Source: Trichaptum fuscoviolaceum
Taxonomy: Eukaryota; Basidiomycota; Agaricomycetes; Hymenochaetales; Trichaptaceae
Length of the DNA: 64,000 nt
Assembly (NCBI GenBank): GCA_910574455.1
Contig: CAJSYZ010000001.1
Location: 3,021,424-3,085,423, forward strand
Reading direction: 5' to 3'
The first letter of the stretch is position 1, and every line of letters starts with the position of its first letter. Positions 25,665-37,169 of the stretch are shown piece after piece. The notes beneath the pieces were generated by a model. The model searched no databases, was not told the origin of the DNA, and was given only the letters and a program-made list of their open reading frames with translations. The translations under genes were made by a program, and so were the position numbers.

Positions 25665-26763
25665 GTGCCCAACCTGAGGATTACTATACTACTCGCCGAT
25701 CGCACGGAACTACCGTTGGCAGGCGTACTAAGGATCAACATCCTTAACCCCGTCTCCATCTACGACTTACAACCCACTTCATACCAATCCGACACACCCC
25801 CTCATAACCCCTCCGAACTTGACGAAAGCAGGACAGACCCACAGGACTATTCCGAGTACGAACATCAAACACAAGAAGATAACGAAAGCCTCTACGATCA
25901 ACTTGTACCCCCTCGATTAGAACCCACCGTTACTCAGGAAACCTACGCATACTCCGCCGAGGAAGGAACAGATTTCGAGAACCCAAGCCACCATTGGAAC
26001 GAAGTATCTGAGCACAACAGATTACTACCTCCCGTGACTCCGAATCACTCCAACCCTCCAATCACTACACCCCCAAGCGTAGAACAAGCCCTACGTCCCT
26101 TCCCTCAACTTCGAACGTCCGAACGAACTCCCACACCCGCTCCAGGACCTTCCAGAACTTTAGGAAACCTCAGACAAACTTTCCAAAGGACAGGAAGACG
26201 ACTCAGGAATACATTACAACAACCGATTAATCAATCTGGCGAATCAAGCTCCCGCTCCCGCCCCCAACTTCGACCAACTAATTGAAGACAACTATCAGCA
26301 CCTTGTCAATAGTGCATTAGTTCATCCGATCCAACAGAACTCCAAATACGACCTACAATACCTCCAACTCCGTCTACACTCTATACGACACGACCCCATT
26401 AATTGGATCTACCGACACGGCATCTTTTGGTTCGAAGGAAAGCCATACATCCCCGATTGTTACCTTTGCAAAGGCCTTATTGGAATCTGCCACACCAAAG
26501 TTGACAACGCCATTGATCATTTCTCCGAAAGAGAAACCCTCTTGAACCTCACATCAATCGTTTATTGGCCCGGACAACCCCAAGACGTTGCAACCGAAAT
26601 ACGGAAGTGTATTTGTTACCTACTACACTCTGAACCACCTACCCGAGTTGCCAGCCCACCTCTCGAAGCATCCATCCGATCCATTACTCCACCCCCTGTT
26701 GAACCCGAAGAAGGAAGCCGATCCGTTACTCCGACTCCCCCAGCAAACGAAGACACCAACTGA
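25665..26763 (+). pseudogene. extra ORF upstream of gag in the second chromovirus
   Basis: Two overlapping frames read as one protein. The first (25665-26285) starts MPNLRITILLADRTELPLAG and is Pro/Glu/Ser-rich. The second (from about 26246 to 26763) continues FDQLIEDNYQHLVNSALV, a folded-looking segment with CYLCKGLIGICH, and a Pro-rich end. A shift near 26250-26285 joins them. The single CX2C..CH group is too short to name a zinc finger. I do not recognise the family. Position upstream of gag is unusual for chromoviruses. Confidence 0.5.
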
Positions 26764-26788
26764 ATTAAATTTCAGTAACTCGTTAAAC

Positions 26789-27420
26789 TGGCGCCGAAAG
26801 ACAGACCACCAGTCCCAGGAAAATACGTACCCATAGCAGCACAAGTACCCGTTGGAGTTACCCGCCCAGAAAACGCCGAATTTGACCCAGTAAACCGAGC
26901 CTGGTACAGACTTGACAAATCCAGAAGAAAAGTCTACCTTCATTTTCACTCAGGACACGACACCTGGAGAGCAATCTCACATACCATCAAGAACCCAACC
27001 ACATACTACAAACAGGTTAATACTTGGTACGCAGGAATCGAACCCAGTCAGGAAGAAATCGACCAGATACTTGCAAGAACATCAAGAACAGGCAGTCGAC
27101 TTAACTCACCCAGAGTTGTTTCTTCTCAACTCGCATCACCCACTCCTTCACAACACTCGCCATTAACCACTACTCAACCAGAAGCACCACCAGCTAAAAC
27201 CGAAGCACCACCCGCTGAATCGACAGCACTACCCTCATTATCTTACGCAGCAGCAGCAGCACCTAAAGCTGAACAAACCTCCCCACTCCTCACATTCACT
27301 CAACCGAAGGCTGAAACACCCGCACCTGTTTCTGTACTCGAATCCGAAGAACCAGAACTTGTAGGACAATTCGAAGGACTTCGCATTGACACCAGATTTG
27401 AAGAAGGCGCAACTTGGATA
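26789..27420 (+). pseudogene. gag of second chromovirus, N-terminal part (cut by hAT-like element)
   Basis: The frame is open from about 26785 (VKLAPKDRPPVPGKY) through WYRLDKSRRKVYLHF and a Pro/Ala-rich region to GATWI at 27420, then continues in frame at 28903 (PTWTPLPKNY) once the hAT-like copy and its 8-bp duplicate are removed. The true start is not certain; no ATG is near the 5' end. Confidence 0.6.
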
Positions 27421-28894
27421 TAGGGCATGACACGGGTGCACCTGCAGGTGTACCCGGATCCGTGAAGCGCAGGTACCTGCGCAAAAAAACTGATACCTGG
27501 ATCCGACCCGGAACCGTGGGAAACGGATCCGGGTCTACCTGGACCCGTTACCTGCAGGTATTGCAGGTACCTGATAGGACCTGCAGGTAATAACAGTTAG
27601 TAATGTAATAATAAGATAAAGTATTTGAAGAACATACTATCTGTGTTTCTGAGGAGTCCTGCATGGCCCGAGCTTCGAACGAGCCACGTCGTCCTGCAAG
27701 GCAAGGTGTTTGCGTCCTCATCAGATTGTGTGCGGTTGTGACGAGGTGCCTACAGGCGTCAACCGCATTGACAGCGCGGTAAGGCATAGGCGCAGGCGTC
27801 GATCGCTTCGACTGCGAAGTAAAGCCTAGTGCGCAAGTTCGCAGGCTCCTGAAGCGAAGGAACATGGTGATAGTGAGAGGATCGCCACGCTGCAAGTCAA
27901 TGAGTAAGGTATTATCAACAACATGAGAATAACCAGAACCACTCACGACCATTGCACGAGAATGATGTACATTCCCTGTGCCCCGGAATACTGCTCCTGT
28001 CATAGCACAGGCGATCTTCAGACATGGTAACATAGGGTGCTTCTCGCCTTCATCCCAACACTGAACCGTAACCACTGCCAGCTTCTCCAGTTCCTTCACA
28101 CTGTTGCTCGTTACGCGCAGAGAAGCAACCCGGAAACTGAGAAGTTCAAGCGCCCGATGCCTGCCAGGAGCTGTTTGAAAGCGAGAGGTGATGGAAAGAG
28201 GTTTTCGACCTTGAATTCCCGTAAGCGATTGCAGGTGTGTGTGGAAGCACTCCCGCAGCTGTCCAGCACGTCGGGGTAGAAAGCGATTCCAAAGACGAGC
28301 CATATTGTCGCAAGAGATGGTTCAGTAGCTCAGGCGCCGGTTCCCATTCCAACTCCAAAAGCGCAGTGACTGCGAAGAGTTTCGCAGCAGCCAGTCAATG
28401 AAGTCCATCTTCGGGCGAGCCTGTTCAGCCTGACCTTTGTGAGGCGGCATGAGTGCAGACGATGGCGAGTGTTGCGGTTGCCGGACGACCAGCATGTCGA
28501 GGGCGACAAGCGGCTGTGGTCTCGCGGTCTCGCGAAGAGAGCGCGGCGGGCGGGAGGGCGCTGACAAGCGCGTAGTTGGTGAGGAGGTGGTCATGGCAGC
28601 CGTTGTCGTCGTAGTAGGCGGCTTCGAGGATGGCGAAGAGGACGGCACATGTCGAGTAGAATGTAGAAAAGTAATGGTACATCGTTGCGTTCGTCGCACT
28701 CAAGATGAGTGCACGTGATCTACCGGGTACTTGCAGGTACCCGGCCAGGTACCTGGGCAAAAAAAATCCAAACCTGGATCCGCAGGTAAGCGTGGGAACC
28801 AGGTACCTGCGCACAGGTGCACCTGGAACCGCAGGTATTTGAGCGCAGGTACCTGCAGGTACCCACGGATGACCTGCACCCGTGTCATGCTCTA
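27421..28894. mobile_element. hAT-like non-autonomous transposon, copy 2 (1474 bp)
   Basis: TIR TAGGGCATGACACGGGTGCA at the left, matching TAGAGCATGACACGGGTGCA at the right. A perfect 8-bp target duplicate CTTGGATA lies at 27413-27420 and 28895-28902. Subterminal palindromes are as in copy 1. Minus-strand frames of 251 (28303-27548) and 125 codons show no transposase motif; nearly the same frames occur in copy 3. It splits gag of the second chromovirus and so is younger than it. Confidence 0.88.
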
Positions 28895-28902
28895 CTTGGA
28901 TA

Positions 28903-30396
28903 CCCACTTGGACCCCCCTTCCCAAGAACTACACCTCGCAAGAGACACAAACTATCCTCACTCTTGAGCAACTAGAGAAAGAGGAAGCTGAACTCAGAAG
29001 GCGCAGACGAGAATCTGAAGCAGAAACTTCAGACGAATCAGAAGAAGACTCAGAAGCCGAGGACACGGCACACACCGCCGAAGGATCTGCACACTCAGCC
29101 GCAGGATCTACATCGGTTAACGCCAACAATAGTAACCGAAGCTCACCTGTACCCATTCTGGAAAACAACGAACACCCCGATCAGGAAAACCTTCCACAGC
29201 CACCCCCACCCCCACCATCACCTACACCCCCAGGAACCCCAGCGATAGTCGAAATGGCCGATCAAGCAGACCATCAACCGCGAGGCACCGGAGCAAACAA
29301 ACCTTTTAACTTTACCGGCAAACGAAGCGAAGCTAGCCGATGGCTTAGCCTTGTTGAAAACTACTTGGCACTTAACGATTTGGACTATGCAACCGATCAA
29401 CGCAAAATACGATTTGCACTCTCCTTTTGCACTGAAGGACCCGCTGCAATCTTTGCAAAGAATGTTAAAGACGAACAGGACAATGCACAATGGGTTATGA
29501 CTTGGCAACAATTTGTGGACAAATTCAAGTCACATTTCATCTCAACCGATTACATCGCCGACGCATTCAAGGAACTCTCTAGCCTTAAGCAAGCACCTAC
29601 GGACAAAATCGACGATTACATTCATAACTTCCAGCGACTCGCACGCGAAGCAAACATTACCGACTTCACAGTACTCTTTTCCATGTTCAAGAATGGATTA
29701 CTGCGACATACGCGAACCGCACTACTTCAGAAGGATATCCCAGTTCCAGACAATGGAATAAAGATAATGGCACCATACTACGAAGCAGCCAGGAAGATAG
29801 GAAAATCATATGAAGAGATCTATCAGGACAATCGCCCGTTCAATCGACTCCGCAACCGTTATGGACAATCATCATATAATCGACCTCGATTCAACAAATT
29901 TCGCAGACGACGACTCAACGAGATGGACATAGATTCTGAACCCGAATCAGACCAACCCGAGGAACCAGAAAATTTGGAAGAATCATTCAAGCTCTACGCG
30001 ATGTACTTCAACAAGCTTACGCCCGAGGAAAAGAAGAAAGCGCAAGCAGATGGACTCTGTTTCTACTGCAAGAAGGCAGGACATTTTGCAAACAAATGCC
30101 CTTCGCGTCCCGCACGCACCTCGAAGTTCCGAAGCTCAGGAAAATCCCCAAGGAAATTCCAGAACAACTTCAGACGAAACAATGGACAATCCAAGAAGCG
30201 AAACATCAACTCGATGGAACTTGACGAAGAACCCGATAACCCGGACGATTTGATTGCTGAACGCGCAATCCAGATCCATGAAATGATGACAGACCTCAAT
30301 GGACAGGAACAGGAAGCATTGTTCAACATGCTAGACGAAATGCCCGATCCCAATGATGACAACGACGATTTTGACGATGATGATGGAAATTTTTGA
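28903..30396 (+). pseudogene. gag of second chromovirus, C-terminal part
   Basis: It contains an acidic Glu/Ser stretch, a Pro-rich linker, the Ty3-type Gag core (KPFNFTGKRSEASRWLSLVENYL, then WQQFVDKFKSHF and LSSLKQAPTDKIDDYIHNFQ) and a nucleocapsid knuckle CFYCKKAGHFANKC, ending in a poly-Asp tail. The frame joins to the N-terminal part across the hAT-like copy, so Gag would be intact but for that insertion. Pol begins in the -1 frame at the stop (30393-30396). Confidence 0.9.
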
Positions 30397-33300
30397 TCAA
30401 CTCCGAGTTGGTTAATCCGATTCAACTCAACACCATCACTATCAACGGAAACACTCGCTCTTTTCGCATACCCATCACGGTACTCATTAACGGACAACCT
30501 CACACACTCTCAGCTCTACTCGACACCGGAGCACAACTCAATTTCATCAACTCAAAACTAGCCAACAAACTCAAACTAAAAACGCAGAAAATCGACAAAC
30601 CCATACTAGTCAGTAACGCCGATGGTACACTCAACACAGAAGGCAGTGTCACCAAACGAACTCGAATCCACATCACACACCCCCCACACTCTTTCACCAC
30701 ATTTCTACCTCACTCATATCCCAAAGGACGACGTTATACTAGGTCTACCTTGGTTTAAACAAGCTAAACCAAAGATAGACTGGGGAAACGATGCAATCAC
30801 CATAAACAAGATTACGATTTCAACCCGAATAGAACAAGAAAAACAACAGAAGCTACCACCACCAGAAAAACTCGACATCCCAAAGGAATATATGCCCTAT
30901 GCCAACATCTTCTCCGAAAAAGAAATCCAAACATATCCACCAGCACGACCTTATGATCACGAAATCAAGACGAAACCCTCATTCATACCGAAAATCTTCA
31001 AAACCTACAATACTCCGTACCACCAAAGACCCATACTCCGTGATCTTATTAATGACCTACTCAAGAAAGGATTCATTAAACCCTCCGCATCACCAATGGC
31101 CTCACCATTATTCTTTATCAGCAAGAAAGATGGAACCCTCCGACCGATTCAGGATTATCGATATCTAAACGAGCATACAATCCGCGATGGATTTCCGATA
31201 CCAAACACCCAGACACTATTGAATCAACTCCAAGGATCCAAATACTTCACCACCCTCGATATTCAACAAGGATACCACAACATTCGAATCAAGGAAGAAG
31301 ACCAATGGAAAGCCACATTCAACTGCGAAGAAGGACACTTTCAACCGACAGTTATGTTCTTTGGCCTATGCAATTCACCCGCCACCTTTCAACGTTTCAT
31401 GAATGATATACTTGCAAAGCAAATCCGCGAAAACAAGTGTATTGTTTACATGGACGACATTATGATCCATGCCGCCACTATGCAACAACTTATCTCGAAT
31501 ACCCTCGAAGTTTTCGAAGTTCTCAAGAAACACAAGCTATATCTCAAACCCGCCAAATGCCGATTCCACCAGACCGAAGTCCCATTCCTAGGATACATTA
31601 TCTCCGAGTCACAGATCAAGACTGACCCGACGAAGATACAAGGAATAGTTGACTGGCCGACACCAAAGAATCTACGAGACATACGATCATTTACAGGATT
31701 TACGAACTTCTACAGGCGATTCATTCCCCATTATGCCACCATATGCCGACCCCTTGATCAACTAAAACGCAAAAACATACCATTCATTTGGACCGACCGA
31801 CAACAACATGCTTTTCAAACACTCAAGGACTTATTCTCGAAACAACCACTCCTTATGCAACCCGACCCGAACAAGCCATTCTACCTCGAAACCGACGCTT
31901 CAGCCGTAGCTACTGGTGCAGTACTACGACAACTCGACAAGGATAATCAATTACGACCAATTGGATACATCTCCCAAGCACTTAATCCGACGCAACGAAA
32001 CTGGCAAATATACGACAGGGAACTATTTGCTATCATCCGCGCATTACAGACATGGCGACATTATCTATTAGGCAGCCCACACGTTATCACAGTACATTGT
32101 GATCACAAGAACCTAACCTATTGGCGACAACCACAACGATTAACCCCTCGACAAGCCCGATGGCAGAACGAACTTTCACGTTACCCCCTCCAAATTCAAG
32201 CAGTCCCCGGAAAACACATGATTCAATCTGATGCCCTTTCCCGGAGACCCGACCAATTTAAAACGGAAGGAGAACTCAACAACGAAGTTACACTTCTACC
32301 AGAGAAAGTTTTCATTCAAGAGATGGAAATACTCGAAGCCGAAATAGAAGAACAGGACAATGACGATCGAAACACCATTGACATCGACGAACTTCATGAC
32401 AAGATTCGACTCGAAACAGGCGATATTCAGAAAGCAATGACACACATTCAGAAGGAACTCCCCCTCACGAAACCAAAGATGACCGACTTCTCAATCAAGG
32501 ATAACCTTGTACACTTTAGGAACAAGATCTATGTTCCGAAGAACAAGGAAATCATGAGAAACATCTTACGACTTCATCATGACCTCCCCACGCGAAATCA
32601 CCCAGGAATAGCAAACACAATGGAACAGATTCGACGCACCTACTACTGGCCCCGCATGCAGCAGTTCATTTCGAAATATGTGCAAGGATGCGCAATTTGT
32701 CAACAGATGAAGATAAATCATCATCCACTCGTACCTCCGCTCAGCCCGATCATCGCAGACAAAGACACATACCCCTTTGCTACAGTCAATATTGATTTCA
32801 TTACCGACCTACCGGAATCAAATGGCTATGACAGCATATGTGTTATTGTGGACCATGATTGCACCAAGGCAATAGTACTCACCCCATGCAACAAGACAAT
32901 CACCGCACTCGATACCGCACAACTCTACATCAACAATGTCTACAAACGATTTGGATTACCCAGGAAAATAATCTCAGATCGTGGACCCCAATTTGCATCG
33001 ACACTATTCAGACAGCTATGCCGCTTACTGCACATCAAGCAGGCTATGTCTACAGCATATCACCCACAAACTGATGGACAAGCAGAACGAACGAACCAGG
33101 AGATCGAAGCATACTTCCGAATTTATGCAGCAAACCACCCCCAACATTGGTCACGATACATACCAATGATGGAATTCACTCACAACAATCGCAAGCATTC
33201 CACCACAGAGCAGACCCCTTTCCGATTACTCATGGGATACGACCCAACATCATTTCCTACGGAAAAATCCGAGATCGACAGTAACATCCCCACACTCCAA

Positions 33301-33831
33301 ACTCGCTTAATCAAGATATTGGAACTCCGAACCGAAGCCGAAGCAGCTCTAACTCTCGCACAAGAATTCCAGCGTGAGAAACAAGAATCACACTTCCAAC
33401 CCTTGGAAGAAGGACAAAGTGTATGGTTAGAAGCCAGGAACCTCAGACGAACCGGACTACCCTCGAAATTCCAATCTAAACGAGAAGGACCCTTTACGAT
33501 CATCAAGAAGCTCAGGGACAATGTCTATCGACTTGATCTTCCAGAGCATTGGAAAATACATCCAGTATTTCATGCTTCTCTTCTCACTCCACACAAGGAG
33601 ACGGACGAACATGGACCATCTTACACACGACCGCCACCTGACCTTATCGAAGGAGAAGAAGAATTCGAAGTCGAAGCGATACTCCATCACCGAGGACCAC
33701 CAAGGAAACGCGAATATCTCGTCAAATGGCTAGGATACCCGACATCAGAGAACCAATGGATATCGGAACAATCACTGGAGAATACTCAGGAACTTCTATC
33801 AGAATACAAGAAGGCACACCGGATCAAATGA
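30393..33831 (+). pseudogene. pol of second chromovirus (PR-RT-RH-IN-chromodomain), one frameshift
   Basis: Protease LLDTGAQLNFIN is in the first frame (30393-30758); RT to chromodomain is in another (30622-33831). The switch falls near 30681-30712, by a C6 run, and is best explained by a single-base indel. RT has CIVYMDDIMIHA. RNase H has FYLETDASAVATGAV. Integrase has an HHCC group (HHDLPTRNH..CAICQQM) and DDE residues (NIDFITD, SDRGPQF, QAERTNQEIE). The C-terminus is a chromodomain (FEVEAILHHRG..EYLVKWLGYPTSENQW), which targets integration to marked chromatin. Apart from the shift everything reads open. Confidence 0.92.
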
Positions 33832-33990
33832 CCTCCCGGTCATCTGTCCAATTACCCCATCCGGAACAAGTACACTACGCCATCTGTCAAAATCCTCCGA
33901 AACTCCGAGTGTAATCTCAACTACCACCCGGAATCTAGACAACCCCAGAAGTATTTCATCGAACCCAGAAGCTCCCCTACCCACCAGGCC

Positions 33991-34813
33991 ATGATCAAAC
34001 CAGCCGATCTCGCTAACGTTTGTGCATACATCCTCTCACTTGACATCCGCCCTGAAGTCAAGGATCTTGCGGAACTACTCCTTATCGAAGCATTCAAACG
34101 CATTGACCAAGGCCCAGGACCCTATCAGCCTTTCAACCAACGCTTCGTGTTCTCACACGCATATCGAAGAGACACCCCGGAAATTTCAGTACGATATGGG
34201 CCGCACAATCAGTTCATTATCACGTCAACACCGCAATACCAACCACCGCCGCCCTACTCCGATACCATCTCCACGACCCCTTCGTAACGACCCTCCCCCT
34301 CCCACAGAAATAAGCAAAGAACAAATTCTCAACGACCTTCGCACACTAGCAGCAGAAACTCCGACCAACCGTCAACCCACACTCATTTTCCATCTATTCA
34401 ATTTCATTCATCAACAAGAAGAACCCAACACTCCACCGCTCAATCACCTCATTGATTTCATTGATACTCTTCTTACCCATGCGACTCCACTACACCAGGC
34501 ACACCTTTCGATAGGACTTTATATACTAATTCAAATGGTCAAGTCAAACGACCTCGAAGGATCAGTACAACTTCCAAACGGATTTAGATTCATTCACAGG
34601 CAACCAGCACCCGCTCGAACTTCTAGCTCCAACAGTTCCACATCCCCTCCGCCCTCGGAACCCTTTTCTCCTGCATATAGCCCGACCACCTCCACGGAAT
34701 CCCTGACCAGTCACACCACAGACAACCCCGATTCTGACAAAGAGAATATCCCCACTCGACATGCCATTCAACTTCAACACCCCCAATCCGACATTCGAAG
34801 TCCCTCCCTTTGA
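33991..34813 (+). pseudogene. 3' accessory ORF A of second chromovirus
   Basis: ATG at 33991 (MIKPADLANVCAYILSLDIR) is open to 34287. The same coding character continues in the next frame to 34813 (EQILNDLRTLAAETP, HLFNFIHQQEEP, a Ser/Pro-rich end), so a frameshift near 34250-34290 probably splits one gene. It has helical segments and no recognisable domain. It lies in the place where env-like genes sit in some elements, but there is no signal peptide or membrane segment. Confidence 0.5.
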
Positions 34814-35312
34814 CGCCGAGGAACACCTCGCCGCCACTGACCCCGGACCCTTACTACCTGTTGAGGATATTGATCCCCTCTGGGTAACAGGCTGGGGCAA
34901 TCACGCAAACGACTGGCACAATGGCGTATGGCACCCGCAACTGACACCCGTCCACCCCGAGAACGAATACCCCTCTCCCCCTCCCTCTCCTACCCTTCCC
35001 CCTTTGAGTCCTCTCGACCTTGTCCGAGAGTATATCTTCGACCCGGCCCACACTGATCTTGTCAACATCCGCCGTCTCAAGACTCTCAACCCCCATCCCC
35101 AACTCACCACTCTAGTCCTCCGCCGCACCTTCTTCACCCCCGAATACGCCGTCCCAATTCTCCAAGCCCTCCACATCCTCCTCGAGCTCCCTTACGTCCC
35201 CTGGATAGGCCGCCGCATCCGCCACGCAGGAACAGCGCAGCAACACTTTGTGGCGTACGACGAAGACCCGATCTGCATATGCAAGTGTTGCAGGTACTGC
35301 CCGGTTCACTAG
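34761..35312 (+). CDS. 3' accessory ORF B of second chromovirus
   Basis: 183 residues from ATG 34761, overlapping ORF A by about 50 bp. Acidic/Pro-rich start (PPFDAEEHLAATDPGPLLPVEDIDPLW), then a compact part (LVREYIFDPAHTDLVNIRRL; LQALHILLELPYVPWIGRRIRH) ending in a Cys cluster CICKCCRYC. Function unknown. The overlap with its neighbours suggests either a compact ORF set or decay of one longer gene. Confidence 0.45.
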   Translation: MPFNFNTPNPTFEVPPFDAEEHLAATDPGPLLPVEDIDPLWVTGWGNHANDWHNGVWHPQLTPVHPENEYPSPPPSPTLPPLSPLDLVREYIFDPAHTDLVNIRRLKTLNPHPQLTTLVLRRTFFTPEYAVPILQALHILLELPYVPWIGRRIRHAGTAQQHFVAYDEDPICICKCCRYCPVH

Positions 35313-36235
35313 AACTAGTCCCCATGCCCGTTACTCGCAACACCCGGCACGGACTCTCGGGTCGCCTCTATTACACTTCGACACAGAAACGAGTGCACCC
35401 GAACCGACAGAGATACAGAGAAGGCCAACTCCTCCCCCCTCTATGCGACCAACTCCTCCCCGGACTCCCCTTCATCCAGACCTCGCAGACCCGTCGACAG
35501 TGTGCAGCCGCTCTTCTCCACAACGGCAAACTTCGCGACCTCACCAAGAACACCAGCATCAGTCCACTCCCGCACATCGTCTACACTACGCAACAGATGT
35601 ATGGCCATTTGTGCAAAATGCTTGATATCTTGGAGAACAACCGACTCAGGAAGCAGAAGATTGATTCTTATGAGTATCAGGAGCTAGTACGTCGCATGAA
35701 TCAAGTTCTTATTACTCAACTCGAGAACCAGTTCACCGAGTACGAATTCGAGCGCCTCCTCTCATCGGAAATCAAAGATGGACAGGTACACTTACCAGAC
35801 GACCCGGAACCACAGCCTATGACGACTCCCTCCCCTCTCGAGCTACCCCCGCTGGCTGCGCCCGATGCATACCATGAGCAAGTGCATGTGCCGATCTTCG
35901 ACCTCGATCAACTCAGCAGTTTCGAATCTGCACCGCCATTGCCCAGCCCTCGTCAACAGTTCCACTTACCAACAGAGGAAGAACTTCAGGCGATCAATCA
36001 GCAAGCCCAGGACGTTCCCCTTCCTGAACTACCTCATATGACTCCGCCCAACGTTGTTATCCAACCATCTTCGCCAGTTTATGTGGTCAACACTCCCCAA
36101 CCCGAGGACTTCACTTCGCCCAAGACATATGCCCCCATCGACTGGACTAATCCACAGTCTGTTTCTTTATATCATACTTTCCTTAATAACTTTGATTTTT
36201 CGCAGACGATTTCATCCAATGTACCCAGCGCTTGA
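35279..36235 (+). CDS. 3' accessory ORF C of second chromovirus
   Basis: 318 residues from ATG 35279, overlapping ORF B by 34 bp. A central helical stretch (TTQQMYGHLCKMLDILENNRL, EYQELVRRMNQVLITQLENQF) is followed by a long Pro-rich tail. No known domain. The stop is 165 bp before the 3' LTR; that gap holds a twice-repeated short motif (GATCTTAACTTGA-like) and no gene. Confidence 0.5.
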   Translation: MQVLQVLPGSLELVPMPVTRNTRHGLSGRLYYTSTQKRVHPNRQRYREGQLLPPLCDQLLPGLPFIQTSQTRRQCAAALLHNGKLRDLTKNTSISPLPHIVYTTQQMYGHLCKMLDILENNRLRKQKIDSYEYQELVRRMNQVLITQLENQFTEYEFERLLSSEIKDGQVHLPDDPEPQPMTTPSPLELPPLAAPDAYHEQVHVPIFDLDQLSSFESAPPLPSPRQQFHLPTEEELQAINQQAQDVPLPELPHMTPPNVVIQPSSPVYVVNTPQPEDFTSPKTYAPIDWTNPQSVSLYHTFLNNFDFSQTISSNVPSA

Positions 36236-36399
36236 ACCCTTATTGGTCTTAACTTGACTCTATAGCAACTGATATTTATCTCTCTCTTACGCTTTTACTT
36301 ATTGATCTTAACTTGATCCTATAGCGTTGTACCTTTCTTTGAAATTCTCGCATTCGCATTCTTATGCTACTACGGAATTTCAATCTTAGTGACGGGTAT

Positions 36400-36948
36400 T
36401 GTTACGCATCAAGCTGCTTACCCTTGTTTACACATTGTTTATGTTCCCCCTCATCTTTTTCTCTCACCCTTTCTACCTGCATGTGCGTACACACATTGCA
36501 TCATTCTTTCATCATTGACTCCACACTCCGATGGCTCCACTCGCTCCACCTTCACTCCGAGAGCCCCAGGACCTTCCACTCCGATGATACATCATTCTAC
36601 TCCACTCTACTCCACCTATGCTCCGATCTGACATCATCCTTCATTAATTAGAGCCACTATGACAGACTCACTCCACTTCTGACCCGCGATGATGTAGTTT
36701 CATTCCTTGCTCCACTCTATTGTTCTCTGTAGTATATAAGGCCATGTACATAGCGCCCCAGGATGACACTTAAGTCAATCCTCCTATAGTCTTTTACAAT
36801 CACGTACCAAAGACTCTGTTCACCCACGACTTCCGGTATAGAGACCCTCACAAAGCGGACCCTCTATACTGTACTTGCTACTTCACCCAACAACGCTTTG
36901 GTCACTTATCATTTCCGTGATAAGTCCATCGAAGCCGTGAACGTAACA
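36400..36948 (+). repeat. 3' LTR of second chromovirus
   Basis: 549 bp, matching 24530-25078 at all but about two positions, followed by CGCAG. Confidence 0.92.
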
Positions 36949-36953
36949 CGCAG

Positions 36954-36972
36954 AGCGTCGTGCGATAGCGAA
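36954..36972 (+). pseudogene. antisense accessory gene, short first-exon remnant
   Basis: Nineteen bases between the second chromovirus and the Ngaro element keep the frame of the antisense gene (ERRAIA). Its other pieces are at 24370-24529, 42288-42294 and 43037-44406. Confidence 0.6.
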
Positions 36973-37137
36973 TCGGAAGGACTCGAGAAACGAGTGCGCA
37001 GACTCAAGGAGCCGCGCGGAGCAGAGACAAGAGTGTGGTCACGTGAGTGGCCGTCTACGCGCGAGCGCGGTCGCGACGCGTAGCTGCTACCACCTTCTTT
37101 CTGCCACCCCCAACAACACTCACTTACTGTCGAAAGT
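36973..37137 (+). repeat. Ngaro A1 repeat
   Basis: 165 bp, identical to A2. It contains an inverted pair CTACGCG..CGCGTAG (near 37053-37084), a candidate recombinase or structural site. It also acts as 5' leader/promoter for ORF1. Confidence 0.88.
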
Positions 37138-37169
37138 GTCTTCGCTTTGCGTTGCTTCCCTGTTTTCCT

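Larger units (their letters stand above)
24530..36948 (+). mobile_element. second chromovirus (Ty3/Gypsy), inserted in the antisense gene
   Basis: LTRs of 549 bp (TGTTACGCAT..ACGTAACA) at 24530-25078 and 36400-36948 differ at only about two positions by eye. CGCAG duplicates flank the element (24525-24529, 36949-36953). The order is leader, an extra ORF before gag, gag (split by a hAT-like copy), protease/RT/RNase H/integrase/chromodomain, then about 2.2 kb of extra ORFs before the 3' LTR. The PPT is weak (GTGACGGGTATT). Near-identical LTRs mean recent insertion, yet pol carries a frameshift. Confidence 0.93.

Noticed and set aside
25620..25665. tRNA-like string (GTAGCTCAAAGGGTTGATAA)
   Set aside because: No acceptor or anticodon stems can be formed around it; it is leader sequence of the second chromovirus.
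34022..34290. N-terminus MHTSSHLTSALKSR as start of accessory ORF A
   Set aside because: The alternative frame from ATG 33991 looks more like a real protein over the same bases; the frames are better joined by a shift near 34250-34290.
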